21,984 nucleotides of DNA, from assembly GCA_964619405.1 (NCBI GenBank), contig CAZUCF010000014.1:1-21984 (forward strand), in the 5' to 3' direction. The translations under genes were made by a program, and so were the position numbers. A model generated the notes under the pieces. That model had not been told where the DNA came from, did no database searches, and saw only the letters and a program-made list of their open reading frames with translations. This document shows positions 1 through 8,711 of the stretch, one piece after another. Each line of letters begins with the position of its first letter. The stretch's first letter is position 1. This DNA is from JABIDZ01 sp964619405 (GTDB lineage: Archaea; Iainarchaeota; Iainarchaeia; Iainarchaeales; JAAZKV01).

Positions 1-106
1 CTATTAAACCGATTACTACTATTATTGCTATTACTATTAAGTATTCTGTTGTGCCTTGTGCATTGTTATTGTTTGATTTTTTTGTTTTAATAATAATTTT
101 TTTCAT
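1..106 (-). CDS. Type IV pilin-like protein with class III signal peptide (partial, runs off left edge)
   Basis: Only the first 35 codons lie in the window. The peptide begins MKKIIIKTKK, then an Asn run, then AQGTTEYLIVIAIIVVIGLI. A short basic leader, a Q-G-x-x-E-Y core and an uninterrupted hydrophobic helix form the archaeal class III (pilin/archaellin) signal, normally cut by an EppA/PibD-type prepilin peptidase just before the Gln, leaving the helix as the assembly domain. The product is probably a surface pilin or pilin-like adhesin subunit. The ATG is at 104-106 and a TATA-like box lies about 25 nt upstream, so the transcript is probably leaderless. The gene is divergent from taw1. The C-terminal part is not visible, so the subfamily cannot be named. 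Confidence 0.72.
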   Translation of the reverse strand, partial: MKKIIIKTKKSNNNNAQGTTEYLIVIAIIVVIGLI

Positions 107-126
107 TATAATAATGTGTTTTTGTG

Positions 127-134
127 ATTTAAAT
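127..134. promoter_or_regulatory. Palindromic TATA-like box between divergent pilin and taw1 genes
   Basis: The perfect palindrome ATTTAAAT lies about 25 nt from the pilin ATG (106, minus) and about 27 nt from the taw1 ATG (158, plus). Both distances suit an archaeal TATA box driving a leaderless or nearly leaderless transcript, so one box could serve both genes. No ribosome binding site is visible before either start. Confidence 0.45.
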
Positions 135-157
135 TACTTTCGTAGTTTATTTTTATA

Positions 158-1123
158 ATGGAAATTGATGAATTGGTTAGTGCTTTTAAAAAAAAGCAGT
201 ATGGTTTTTGTAAGGAAGCAAGCGTACAAATTTGTGAGTGGAATAAAAAAACAATTAGAACAAATGGTAAAGAGCGTTGTTACAAACAAGATTTTTATGG
301 TGCTGATACTTTGAGTTGCCATCAAATAGCTCCAACAACTTTTTGGTGTAATAATTCTTGTATTTTTTGTTGGCGTCCAAAAGAATATATGATTAAAAAG
401 AGAGTAAAAGAAATTTCGCCAAACGAAATGATTGATGGTTTAATAAAAGAAAGAAAAAAATTGTTACAAGGTTTTTATGGTTCTGTAAAAAAAGAAGTTG
501 TGGATAATGCTTTAGAACAAAAACATTGGGCGATTTCTCTTTCAGGTGAACCAACACTATACAAACAATTACCACTTCTAATTAAAACACTAAAGAAAAG
601 AAAAGGTACTGAAACAGTTTTTCTTGTTAGTAATGGGCAAAACCCAAAAGCACTTTTAAAATTATGGGAACAAAGAGCTCTGCCAACACAATTATATATT
701 TCAATTCAAGCACCAAACCAAAAATTGTTTAAATCAATTACTTGTAATAATGAAAAAAATGGTTGGAAAAATTTTTTGAAAACTTTGGCAATGTTAAAGC
801 TTCTTCCAACAAGAATAGTAATTAGGTTAACTCTAATAAAAGGATTAAATGATGATGAAAAAACATTAAAAGAATTTTCTGAGTTACTTGAAGTCGTTCA
901 AAGCGATTTTATTGAAGTAAAATCTTACATGTGGCTTGGTCTTTCAAGAGAACGATTAAAAAAAGAGAATATGCCGTCACATGAAGAAATAAAAATTTTT
1001 TCAAAAAAACTTGTAGAATTAATGCCGTCTTACAAATTTGAGAATGAGAAAAAAGATTCTAGAATTGTTTTGTTAAAAAACAAGAATTCAAAATACAAAA
1101 CAAAGATTATTGATAGAAATTAA
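158..1123 (+). CDS. taw1: tRNA 4-demethylwyosine synthase, AdoMet-dependent (Taw1/TYW1)
   Basis: This is a radical SAM enzyme of wyosine biosynthesis. It condenses N1-methylguanosine at position 37 of tRNA-Phe with a two-carbon unit from pyruvate to form the tricyclic imG-14 base in the cytoplasm. The radical SAM cluster motif is C64-x3-C68-x2-C71 in WCNNSCIFCWRP. A second set of cysteines (C26, C41, C54) upstream fits the second [4Fe-4S] cluster characteristic of TYW1, and CYKQDFYG and SCHQIAP surround it as in the family. SLSGEPTLY (about 148-156) is the GGEP-like SAM-binding motif. At 321 residues it has normal archaeal length, with no flavodoxin domain as in eukaryotic TYW1. The ATG at 158 is supported by the TATA-like box about 27 nt upstream. 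It stands alone, divergent from a pilin gene. Confidence 0.93.
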   Translation: MEIDELVSAFKKKQYGFCKEASVQICEWNKKTIRTNGKERCYKQDFYGADTLSCHQIAPTTFWCNNSCIFCWRPKEYMIKKRVKEISPNEMIDGLIKERKKLLQGFYGSVKKEVVDNALEQKHWAISLSGEPTLYKQLPLLIKTLKKRKGTETVFLVSNGQNPKALLKLWEQRALPTQLYISIQAPNQKLFKSITCNNEKNGWKNFLKTLAMLKLLPTRIVIRLTLIKGLNDDEKTLKEFSELLEVVQSDFIEVKSYMWLGLSRERLKKENMPSHEEIKIFSKKLVELMPSYKFENEKKDSRIVLLKNKNSKYKTKIIDRN

Positions 1124-1373
1124 TAAATTTCCATTATCAGTGAATCAAAAAATATTAATTTTTGTGGTCGAATTATTGTTTTTTCTTGAAAAACATTTGC
1201 TCACTTATTCTTGATTTATGCCAGAATTTCTTTCTAAAGTAAGTATAATAAATAACAATAAACTACTTATTATTGTTTAAAATAAATTGTTTTATTGTGT
1301 TTAGTATTTTATGTTGTGAATTAGTTTTTGTATTGTTAGAATTTAGTAGTATTTGTTGAGTTTAGTGGTTTAA
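1124..1373. other. Intergenic spacer with weak hairpin and C-free leader
   Basis: No gene is seen on either strand. A T-rich tract near 1178-1188 could end taw1 transcription. A weak AT-only inverted repeat lies at 1254-1261/1270-1277 (AACAATAA and TTATTGTT). From 1267 through the start of the next gene (to about 1415) the plus strand has no C at all. No convincing TATA box or ribosome binding site could be fixed for the ATG at 1374. Confidence 0.5.
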
Positions 1374-4300
1374 ATGAATGTAGAAAGTTATTATGATTTA
1401 AAAGAGGAAGAAGGAACTGGAGTTAATTCTGCGTTAGGTGTTTTTCAAAATTTTTTTTCTGGGAAAAAAAAATTTGTTTTAATAATTATTATTGTTTTAA
1501 TTGCATTGGTTTTATTTTTTTTATTTAATTATTATCCTGCAAAAGATGACAAATTAAATATTACTTCTAATGGGGAAGACATTGCTTTTGCTGGTAGTTT
1601 AACAGTTAATGGTGAGCTAGTTGAAACATTTGCTTCTAATGGCAGGGCAATACTTGATTCTGTTAATACTAATGATAACGGACGAGTAATTTTGGGAATC
1701 AATAATAGTGGTGACATTGATTTAAGTAATCCAATGGTTGTTCTAACAAATAATGATGGGTCAATTTCATTTGATATTCCTCCTGAATATGTTATAGTTA
1801 ATCCTGATGGAACAATTTCTATTGAAATTAATTTTCAAGATTTAAATGATTTTTTTGAAATAGATTTTGTTGAAGATGAATTATATGAGTTTAATTTTCA
1901 AATAACTTTTAATTCAGATAATAATTCAGAAGTATTGTCAATAGAAATCCCTTACCAAGTAACATTCCAAGAGTTCTCTGGAACTGGTTGTTTACTAATT
2001 AACAAGAGTAGTTTTTCGGGTACATTAAAAAACGGGGTTCTAGAAGTTCCTATAAAAATAAGGATTACTTGTGATGCGTTAACTGATTTAAAATCAAAGG
2101 TTAATTGGAATAGTGATGTTTTTGGTAATGTTGAAATATTGTTTTCAAACAAAAATGGTTCAATAATTACTCCTGAAGAATTACCCATTTATGTTTCCCC
2201 AAGTATTGGAGAGTACTCTGCAACAATATTTTATGTTCCAAAAGAAAATGCTATTGGAAAACTTTCTCAATTCTCTTTGAATTTTTTGTTTAATGAATCC
2301 GAAGAAAAAATTGATTTTTTAGTTGCGAATGAAAATTTGTCTCAATGCGTTAGCATTGAATCAATTGACTCTGTTATAGAAAATGATTCTGATAATGCAA
2401 CAATTGTTATTGATTCAAGCAAGTGTTCTTCTGAAAAAATTAATTTTGTGTTATGCAATAACGATGCTGGTTGTTCTGGCGGGGCAGAAGGAAGTATTGA
2501 TTTGAGTGTTAACTTTTTTTCTCTAACTAATTCTTCACCAACAAAAAGTATTATTATTAATAGGAGCGATATTCCGGGTTTGTATGGTGTTAGTGTTCAC
2601 GCTTCCTTGCCAGGAACAGAAAAAGTTTTTATTGGAGAAAAAGATATTTTGGTTTTACCAACTAGTGAATTAGTTTTCCCAGAAAAATTTTCTGTTTCAC
2701 TAATTGGTGCAAAGGACTCTGTTAGAATTAAAAATACTTCTCTTGCTAGCGAAGTAAAAATAAATACTAGTATTTGTAATTTATACGAAAATTCTTTTGG
2801 GGTTGATGCATCAGGAAATCAACAATTACTAGGAAACTTTTCTAATTCAGAAGAATGGGTTAATGTTTTATTGAATAATCCTGATTATTATTCTGGAAGA
2901 GGATTCTATCAAAGTTCTTTTTATTCTATACTACCATTTATTTCTCAAATAAGGACAACAGCTTACAATATTGCTGTTCAAGAAAACGCGAAAATAAAAC
3001 AAGCTTATACTACTGGCCAAGAGTTAGATGATAAAACAATTGAAATGCGTGAATTATCGGGTGGTGCTCTTGAAGAGTTAGGGGAATTAAATGACGAACT
3101 TTCTGGGTTGAATCAAAACGCTGACATGCAGTTAACAAGTCAAATAGCTAGTCTGGTTACTTCTCTTAATTCTATTTACAGTGATTTCTTAGTTTTAAAC
3201 ACAAATATTTCTACTGCTCAAACAACTGTTACTACTCTTGCCACAACTTATTCTGTTACTTGTGCTGCTGCTGAACCAGGTTTGACAACAGCAACAACAG
3301 CAATGGCATCAGCAACATCAAATTCTTTATTACTTTACTCTGAAGTACTCCAAGTATTGAACTCTGCAAGAGACTTGTATTCTTTGTACCAACAAATTGA
3401 TGCTTTAGCAAATAAAGCTGAAAATATTGATGCTGAAAGTGCGCTAAAAAATTCTGAAGAAGTAAACGAAAAACTAAATGAGATAGAAGAAAAAATGGTT
3501 TCTGTTTTAGAGTACTTGGATTTAGCATTACAAAGTGCTTCAATTGATTCACTTGAATTAGCTTCACAATCACACGTTGAATCCAAAAATTATTTGGAAG
3601 AAGCTCTAATGGAAATGCAAGAAATAGTTTCTTTGAAAGATGATATATTAGAAAAACAATTAGCTGCAAAAGATGATTTAACTGTTTTGGGTGATGATTC
3701 TGATGAGAGAACACAATTAATAATAGAAAGCACAAAACTAATTCTTGATTTAATAGAACAAACTGGTTTGTTAACAGCAAAATTAGAGTTGATAAGGACT
3801 TCGATAACAACTGCTCAAAGTGGTTTGAGCACTGCTCTTGCTGCTGCAACAGGAGTTGCTACTGGTTGTAGTGGCCCACAATATTTGGTTTGTTCTGCTG
3901 CGGGTGAAAGTGGTTGCCCAACAGCAATGGGTGCTATTCCTCCTGTTCAAGCAGAATTAGCTACTATTCAAACAAAAATATCAACTTCTTATGCTGGTTT
4001 GATGTCAACTATTTCTACAATAAATACTATTTACAATTCCATACAACTTTATGAATCCTTGTCAGCTGATTACTATGGTAATTTAGTTAATGCACTTGAA
4101 ATTTATTCTAAACTGCTTGAAGACTTATACAATTTTGAGTTAGACATATTAACTTTTATAGATTATTTAGAATTAGCTATTGGTGCTTCTGAAAACCTTT
4201 CTATTTTGGAAAAAGAATCTAGTGATGCTTCAACATACTTGAGTTCTTTGAATTTATCAAGCACATTTGGAGATTATGATAAGGAAAGATTAGTTGGTTT

Positions 4301-6440
4301 GATTGGGACACTTGTTAGCAATGCTTTTGTGAATGGTGCTTATGATGGTGGAGTTTACACAACAAAAGACACGACTAGCTCTTTAAACCAAACAATAACA
4401 ACAAAAAATTATTCTAATGCGAATAGTAATTCAGAAAAATTGTTTTTCTCAGAAAATGGTTTGTTAGAAGATTGTTCTAACAGAGTTGATTTAACACTTC
4501 CTTTCTTCAAAATAAATTTGTTACAAGATGCAAAAACAATTGAACTTTCTTCACCAGAAATAAATGCTTACTGGTCTTTTAATGATTTAGAAGTGCTTGA
4601 TGTTTTTGAAGAACAAAAAGCAAGCATAATTTTTGCTAACGCTGGTTTGAAAAAAAATTCTTTTATTACAATTAACATTCCTTTAACAATAAATGATTGT
4701 TCTGATTCAGAGGTAATTGAAAACGATTTTAGTCCTTTTGATATTCCTTGTTCTAAAAAAGAAGTTGTTTATCCTTTTCACATGAAAATAAATGTTGCTC
4801 CTCGAACTGGTTCGAATGTTAAAACAATTGATTCTTGTAACAATGGTTTGTTGTTAGGGAACACTGGTGAAAAAGCATTGCCAAAAATATTGTTGGATTG
4901 GGATTGGCAGGATATTAATTCTTCTATGATAAAAGAAAAGTATTTGGATGCAACGCAATTATCTATTTTGTTGAGTAAAAGGTTATCTGTTTTAAACGAG
5001 TTCTTGTTGAATGTTAATACTAGTTGCCCTGAAAACATTGCTTTCTCTGTTCTAAACAAAGTAACTCCAACAGAATTTAATTTGGTTCAACCAAGTAATT
5101 GTTTCTTGCCTTTAACAACATTACATTACGATGAAAAACCAGCATTGTATTATTTTTTGAATAGTGCTCCTATTCTTGGAGAATTATTTGATCCTTTCTT
5201 TGAAGAATTACCTTTGAGTTCTGGAGAACAATTAAACCAATTACTAGATTTTAATGTTTTGTTGATGAGGGATGGTTTTGGTTTGGAATTCCAAAGTGAT
5301 TTTTCTGATTATTACTCAAAAACATTGTTGAAAGCGAGTCCAGAATTTGTTGACCCGCAAAACGGTTTGCACCGCTATTTCAATAATTCAAACAAATTTT
5401 ATTTTTCGAACGAGACAATTGATTTCAAACAATCAAACGATTTTGTTTTACCTGACGCTGGTTTGTACGAAATAAAACCAATAATAGAATTTGATTCCTT
5501 GCCATTGTTTTCTGGCGGGGCACTAACATCAAAAATAATTGTTAACATGGATTTAAAAGAACCAATTAATTCTAATTATAGTCCTTTTTACTACACTCCT
5601 TTTGATGGTGGGCTTGGATTAAAAAATAGTAATGGTAGGCGTTTTTATGGTTCAAGTATTTCAAATAACTCTCAATTACAAGTATCACTAGACGAACCAT
5701 CTTTATTGAAAAATGATCAACCCGATTCCCTAGTAAAAATTAATTCAACTTCAATAACAGATTTTTTCTTACTAAACTCTTTTGCATCAAACAATGGGCG
5801 AATATTAGATTACTCTTTTGTTGATGTGCCAAGAGCAGTTTTTTCTCCAACAATAGCAACACCATTATTATTTGTTGTTAATGGTTTAACAAACCAATCA
5901 AGCATAGTAAATTATTTTATTAGTAAGAATGAAAAAAACTTGGTTCCAAAAAGAAACAATTTATTGTTTTTAACTGGTTTAGATAATTGTAATGATTTCT
6001 CTGGAATAAAATTAAAATCTTATATTAATAAGACACCAGATTTTGTTATTGGTGATGGGTATGGTTTTAGTTTTATTGATATACAAAATAATGGTAAAAC
6101 TGGTTTAACCTCAATTATTTATTCTAACGCTGAAGATTATTATTCAATGAGTTTTGGTACACAACAAACAGCCATAACAACAAACCAAAATGCCGTGAAC
6201 AATTTGTTGCCATTAGAAGGAATAAAAAGCATGCCTTACAATAATGCTATGGAAAACGATTATATTAAGAGTTTGAATAGTTTGTTTGACGCTGTTAGAA
6301 AAGAAAGTGTTTGTGTTTCAAGCTTTGGAAACAAGGAAATATTTTATTGGGCCGAAAAAAAACTTTTTGAAACAAAAAATTCTGATGGCGTATCATTACA
6401 AGAACAAATAAATATTGTAAAACAAAGTTGTTTAAAATAA
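1374..6440 (+). CDS. Giant N-terminally anchored surface protein with duplicated coiled-coil section
   Basis: I do not recognise a named family. The 1688-residue product has a 30-residue cytoplasmic head ending in KKK, one transmembrane helix at about 34-52, and then some 1630 residues that should face outside. Residues about 60-500 and 1000-1688 look beta-rich and carry many N-x-S/T sequons, typical of archaeal surface proteins. Residues about 520-985 are helical, with E/K/L-rich coiled coils. Within this part two segments resemble each other: an ISTAQTTV/NSIYS-type hairpin near 612 and an ITTAQSGL/NTIYNS-type hairpin near 810, each with a Cys-containing loop (C about 629; C about 832, 840, 848). 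No C-terminal anchor is present. It may be a stalk-like envelope or adhesion protein. It stands alone and is followed by repeats and an assembly gap, so its function is unknown. Confidence 0.8.
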   Translation: MNVESYYDLKEEEGTGVNSALGVFQNFFSGKKKFVLIIIIVLIALVLFFLFNYYPAKDDKLNITSNGEDIAFAGSLTVNGELVETFASNGRAILDSVNTNDNGRVILGINNSGDIDLSNPMVVLTNNDGSISFDIPPEYVIVNPDGTISIEINFQDLNDFFEIDFVEDELYEFNFQITFNSDNNSEVLSIEIPYQVTFQEFSGTGCLLINKSSFSGTLKNGVLEVPIKIRITCDALTDLKSKVNWNSDVFGNVEILFSNKNGSIITPEELPIYVSPSIGEYSATIFYVPKENAIGKLSQFSLNFLFNESEEKIDFLVANENLSQCVSIESIDSVIENDSDNATIVIDSSKCSSEKINFVLCNNDAGCSGGAEGSIDLSVNFFSLTNSSPTKSIIINRSDIPGLYGVSVHASLPGTEKVFIGEKDILVLPTSELVFPEKFSVSLIGAKDSVRIKNTSLASEVKINTSICNLYENSFGVDASGNQQLLGNFSNSEEWVNVLLNNPDYYSGRGFYQSSFYSILPFISQIRTTAYNIAVQENAKIKQAYTTGQELDDKTIEMRELSGGALEELGELNDELSGLNQNADMQLTSQIASLVTSLNSIYSDFLVLNTNISTAQTTVTTLATTYSVTCAAAEPGLTTATTAMASATSNSLLLYSEVLQVLNSARDLYSLYQQIDALANKAENIDAESALKNSEEVNEKLNEIEEKMVSVLEYLDLALQSASIDSLELASQSHVESKNYLEEALMEMQEIVSLKDDILEKQLAAKDDLTVLGDDSDERTQLIIESTKLILDLIEQTGLLTAKLELIRTSITTAQSGLSTALAAATGVATGCSGPQYLVCSAAGESGCPTAMGAIPPVQAELATIQTKISTSYAGLMSTISTINTIYNSIQLYESLSADYYGNLVNALEIYSKLLEDLYNFELDILTFIDYLELAIGASENLSILEKESSDASTYLSSLNLSSTFGDYDKERLVGLIGTLVSNAFVNGAYDGGVYTTKDTTSSLNQTITTKNYSNANSNSEKLFFSENGLLEDCSNRVDLTLPFFKINLLQDAKTIELSSPEINAYWSFNDLEVLDVFEEQKASIIFANAGLKKNSFITINIPLTINDCSDSEVIENDFSPFDIPCSKKEVVYPFHMKINVAPRTGSNVKTIDSCNNGLLLGNTGEKALPKILLDWDWQDINSSMIKEKYLDATQLSILLSKRLSVLNEFLLNVNTSCPENIAFSVLNKVTPTEFNLVQPSNCFLPLTTLHYDEKPALYYFLNSAPILGELFDPFFEELPLSSGEQLNQLLDFNVLLMRDGFGLEFQSDFSDYYSKTLLKASPEFVDPQNGLHRYFNNSNKFYFSNETIDFKQSNDFVLPDAGLYEIKPIIEFDSLPLFSGGALTSKIIVNMDLKEPINSNYSPFYYTPFDGGLGLKNSNGRRFYGSSISNNSQLQVSLDEPSLLKNDQPDSLVKINSTSITDFFLLNSFASNNGRILDYSFVDVPRAVFSPTIATPLLFVVNGLTNQSSIVNYFISKNEKNLVPKRNNLLFLTGLDNCNDFSGIKLKSYINKTPDFVIGDGYGFSFIDIQNNGKTGLTSIIYSNAEDYYSMSFGTQQTAITTNQNAVNNLLPLEGIKSMPYNNAMENDYIKSLNSLFDAVRKESVCVSSFGNKEIFYWAEKKLFETKNSDGVSLQEQINIVKQSCLK

Positions 6441-6489
6441 AAATAATTTAATCCATTTTACGATTATAATATTTATTTTAATTAATTAG

Positions 6490-6704
6490 TTCACTTTAAT
6501 AATAATTTTGATTAATTGGNNNNNNNNNNNNNNNNNNNNNNNNNNNNNNNNNNNNNNNNNNNNNNNNNNNNNNNNNNNNNNNNNNNNNNNNNNNNNNNNN
6601 NNNNNNNNNNNNNNNNNNNTTTACTTTAATAATAATTTTGATTAATTGGTTTACTTTAATAATAATTTTGATTAATTGGTTTACTTTAATAATAATTTTG
6701 ATTA
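6490..6704. repeat. 30-bp tandem repeat (minisatellite) interrupted by the assembly gap
   Basis: The unit begins TTTACTTTAATAATAATTTT and ends GATTAATTGG. Copies lie at 6490-6519 (one mismatch, TTCAC for TTTAC), 6620-6649, 6650-6679 and a 25-base partial copy at 6680-6704. The first copy ends exactly where the N run starts and the second begins exactly where it ends, so the array continues through the gap and its true copy number is unknown. Confidence 0.93.
6520..6619. other. Assembly gap of exactly 100 N
   Basis: A run of 100 undetermined bases is a standard scaffold placeholder, so the real size is unknown. It falls inside the 30-bp repeat array, the likely reason the assembly broke. The distance between the giant surface gene and the Tes-like gene, and any gene that might lie inside, are therefore uncertain. 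Confidence 0.97.
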
Positions 6705-7039
6705 TTTTTTGTTTTAATTAGTTTAATTGTTTTTGTTTTTTTAATTTAACAATTTCTATTATTTTAATTAGTTTTTAATTAGTTTTTTTTGGTTTTATTG
6801 GTTTTAGTTAATAATTGTTTTTTGTTTTGGTTAGTTTAATTGTTTTTTGTTTTGGTTAGTTTAATTAATTATTTTTTTTGTTATTTTATTATAATTTTGT
6901 TTTGTTTTTTTTGTTTTTTTTGTTTTTTAATTTTTTTTAATTTTTTTGGCCTTTTTTGTTATTATTAATTTTTTTCAAAAATGTAATATTTTTAAACATT
7001 TAATATCGTTCTTATATTATCTTTTTGAGTAATATTGTT
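6705..7039. other. T-rich, C-free low-complexity spacer upstream of the radical SAM gene
   Basis: No coding sequence is seen. The plus strand from 6757 to 6949 contains no C, while G is common (TTTTGG, TTAGTT patterns). Many T runs of 5-9 bases could act as U-rich archaeal termination signals for plus-strand transcription. AT-rich sequence at 6985-7020 probably holds the promoter of the next gene, but no single TATA box stands out. Confidence 0.6.
6816..6865. repeat. Two exact tandem copies of a 25-bp T/G-rich unit
   Basis: The unit at 6816-6840 starts TGTTTTTTGTTTTGGTTAG and is repeated exactly at 6841-6865. It differs from the 30-bp array upstream, although both contain GGTT and TTAATT words. 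Confidence 0.9.
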
Positions 7040-7044
7040 AGGTG
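7040..7044 (+). promoter_or_regulatory. Ribosome binding site deciding the TTG start of the radical SAM gene
   Basis: AGGTG ends 6 nt before the TTG at 7051. It is complementary to the archaeal 16S rRNA 3' end, and a similar GGTG precedes the next gene. This favours TTG over the GTG four codons downstream. Confidence 0.6.
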
Positions 7045-7050
7045 TTTTAA

Positions 7051-8700
7051 TTGTCTTTTATTGTGAAAGAAAAAAAGAGTGTTGTAACCAATAATTATGG
7101 TGCTAACTTGCCGTATAACACAAAATCAATTTGTCCTGAGTGTAAAAGGGTTTTGGATGCAATGGTTTACGAGAAAAACGGTAATGTTTTTTTGAAGAGA
7201 AATTGCCCCGAACACGGTGTTTTTGATGAATTGTACTGGGATTCTGTTGAACAATTTAACAAGGCAAAAAAATATGCTTCTCACTCAAGAGGGTTATTGA
7301 ATAATAATGTTGGTTTAACAAAGAACACTGGTTCTAACTGTCCTTTTGATTGTGGTTTGTGTTCTAATCACCATTCTCACACAGCACTAGCAAATATTGC
7401 TGTTACTAATAGGTGTGATCTTTCTTGTTGGTATTGTTTTTTTTATGCTAAAGCTGGTGACCCGATTTACGAGCCAAGCGTAGAACAAATAAGATTAATG
7501 TTAAAAAATCTTAAGAACGAGAAACCTGTTCCTTGTAATGCAATACAATTAACTGGTGGCGAGCCAACTCTAAGAGACGATTTATTTGATATTATAAGGA
7601 TTGCTAAAGAAGAGGGGTTCGAGCACATTCAATTGAATACTACTGGGATGACGATTGCTTTTAATGAGGGTTACGCAAAAAAATTGAGGAAAGCTGGTGT
7701 TTCAACACTATATGTTTCTTTTGATGGTACCACGCCTATAACAAACCCAAAAAATCATTTTGAAATGCCTAAAACAATTGAGGAGTGCAGGAAAGCTGGT
7801 TTGGGAGTAGTTTTAGTGCCCACTCTAATAAAGGGTGTTAATGATAATGATATTGGTAATATAATTGATTTTGCTTTAAGGAATATTGATGTTGTTAGAG
7901 GAATAGATTTTCAACCAGTTTCGTTTGTTGGGAGAATGCCAAAATCTCAAAGAGTAAAACAAAGGATTACTATTCCAAAAGCAATTGAACTAATTGAGAA
8001 ACAAACTAAGGGGAAAATAAAGGAAAGAGATTTTTTTGCAATCCCTTGTGTTTCGTCTATAACAAATTTTGTTGAAGTTATGACTAACAATTCACAATAC
8101 TCTTTGGACAATCACTTTGCTTGTGGTTCAGCAACCTATCTATTCATTGATGAAAAAAATAATGTTTTGCCTTTACCAGAATTTGTTAACGTTGATGGTT
8201 TATTTGCTTTTTTAAGAGAAAGAGTTAATGCTATAAAATCTGGTAAGAACAAGAAAGTTGAAACAGCAAAATTATTATTAAAAATAAATTCTTTTATTAA
8301 CCAAGAAAAAAAACCAAAGAATTTGAATATAGCAAAATTATTGTTTGATGCTCTTGTAAAACACGATTATTCGGCACTAGGAAAATTTCACACAAACTCA
8401 TTATTTATTGGGATGATGCATTTTATGGACTCTTATAATTATGACCAGCAAAGAGTAGAAAGATGTAATATTCATTATGCTATGCCTGATGGTAGAATAG
8501 TTCCTTTCTGTGCTTTTAATGTTGTGCCAGAATTATATAGGGATAAAGTACAAAAACAATACTCTGTTTCATGGGAAGAATTTGAAAAAAATTATAAGGG
8601 GAAATCAAAAAACCCTTTGTCAAAATACAAGAGGAACGAAGATTCTTTAAAAAACGATTCTTCATACAAGAATATTTATGTTAAAAACAAGTTTTTTTGA
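7051..8700 (+). CDS. tes: Radical SAM enzyme of the tetraether lipid synthase (Tes / MJ0619) family
   Basis: Family members join the phytanyl tails of archaeol lipids by C-C bonds to make GDGT/macrocyclic membrane lipids; MJ0619 was also once reported as a pterin dimethyltransferase. Seen here in order: a rubredoxin-like N-terminal CPEC (C28, C31) with NCPEHG (C52); CPFDCGLC (C97, C101, C104), a cysteine cluster upstream of the SAM domain; the radical SAM motif C122-x3-C126-x2-C129 after ANIAVTNR; QLTGGEPTLRDD at 166-177; and late cysteines C333, C358 (HFACGSATY), C472 (RCNIHY) and C487 (PFCAFN). This multi-cluster cysteine layout and the MHFMDSYNYD segment are typical of the family. The length of 549 residues is near normal. 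The substrate is inferred from family only. The start is TTG, with AGGTG 6 nt upstream. It forms a unit with the gene at 8712. Confidence 0.8.
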   Translation: MSFIVKEKKSVVTNNYGANLPYNTKSICPECKRVLDAMVYEKNGNVFLKRNCPEHGVFDELYWDSVEQFNKAKKYASHSRGLLNNNVGLTKNTGSNCPFDCGLCSNHHSHTALANIAVTNRCDLSCWYCFFYAKAGDPIYEPSVEQIRLMLKNLKNEKPVPCNAIQLTGGEPTLRDDLFDIIRIAKEEGFEHIQLNTTGMTIAFNEGYAKKLRKAGVSTLYVSFDGTTPITNPKNHFEMPKTIEECRKAGLGVVLVPTLIKGVNDNDIGNIIDFALRNIDVVRGIDFQPVSFVGRMPKSQRVKQRITIPKAIELIEKQTKGKIKERDFFAIPCVSSITNFVEVMTNNSQYSLDNHFACGSATYLFIDEKNNVLPLPEFVNVDGLFAFLRERVNAIKSGKNKKVETAKLLLKINSFINQEKKPKNLNIAKLLFDALVKHDYSALGKFHTNSLFIGMMHFMDSYNYDQQRVERCNIHYAMPDGRIVPFCAFNVVPELYRDKVQKQYSVSWEEFEKNYKGKSKNPLSKYKRNEDSLKNDSSYKNIYVKNKFF

Positions 8701-8711
8701 TTGGTGTGAAT

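Noticed and set aside
3256..3849. 197-codon minus-strand frame inside the giant surface gene
   Set aside because: Its translation is a Leu/Gln-rich low-complexity string, the antisense of coiled-coil codons; the plus-strand gene explains the region.
6490..6704. Possible replication origin iterons
   Set aside because: The tandem 30-bp repeats are AT-rich, but no Orc1/Cdc6 or origin-box motif is visible, and similar repeats occur in other spacers.
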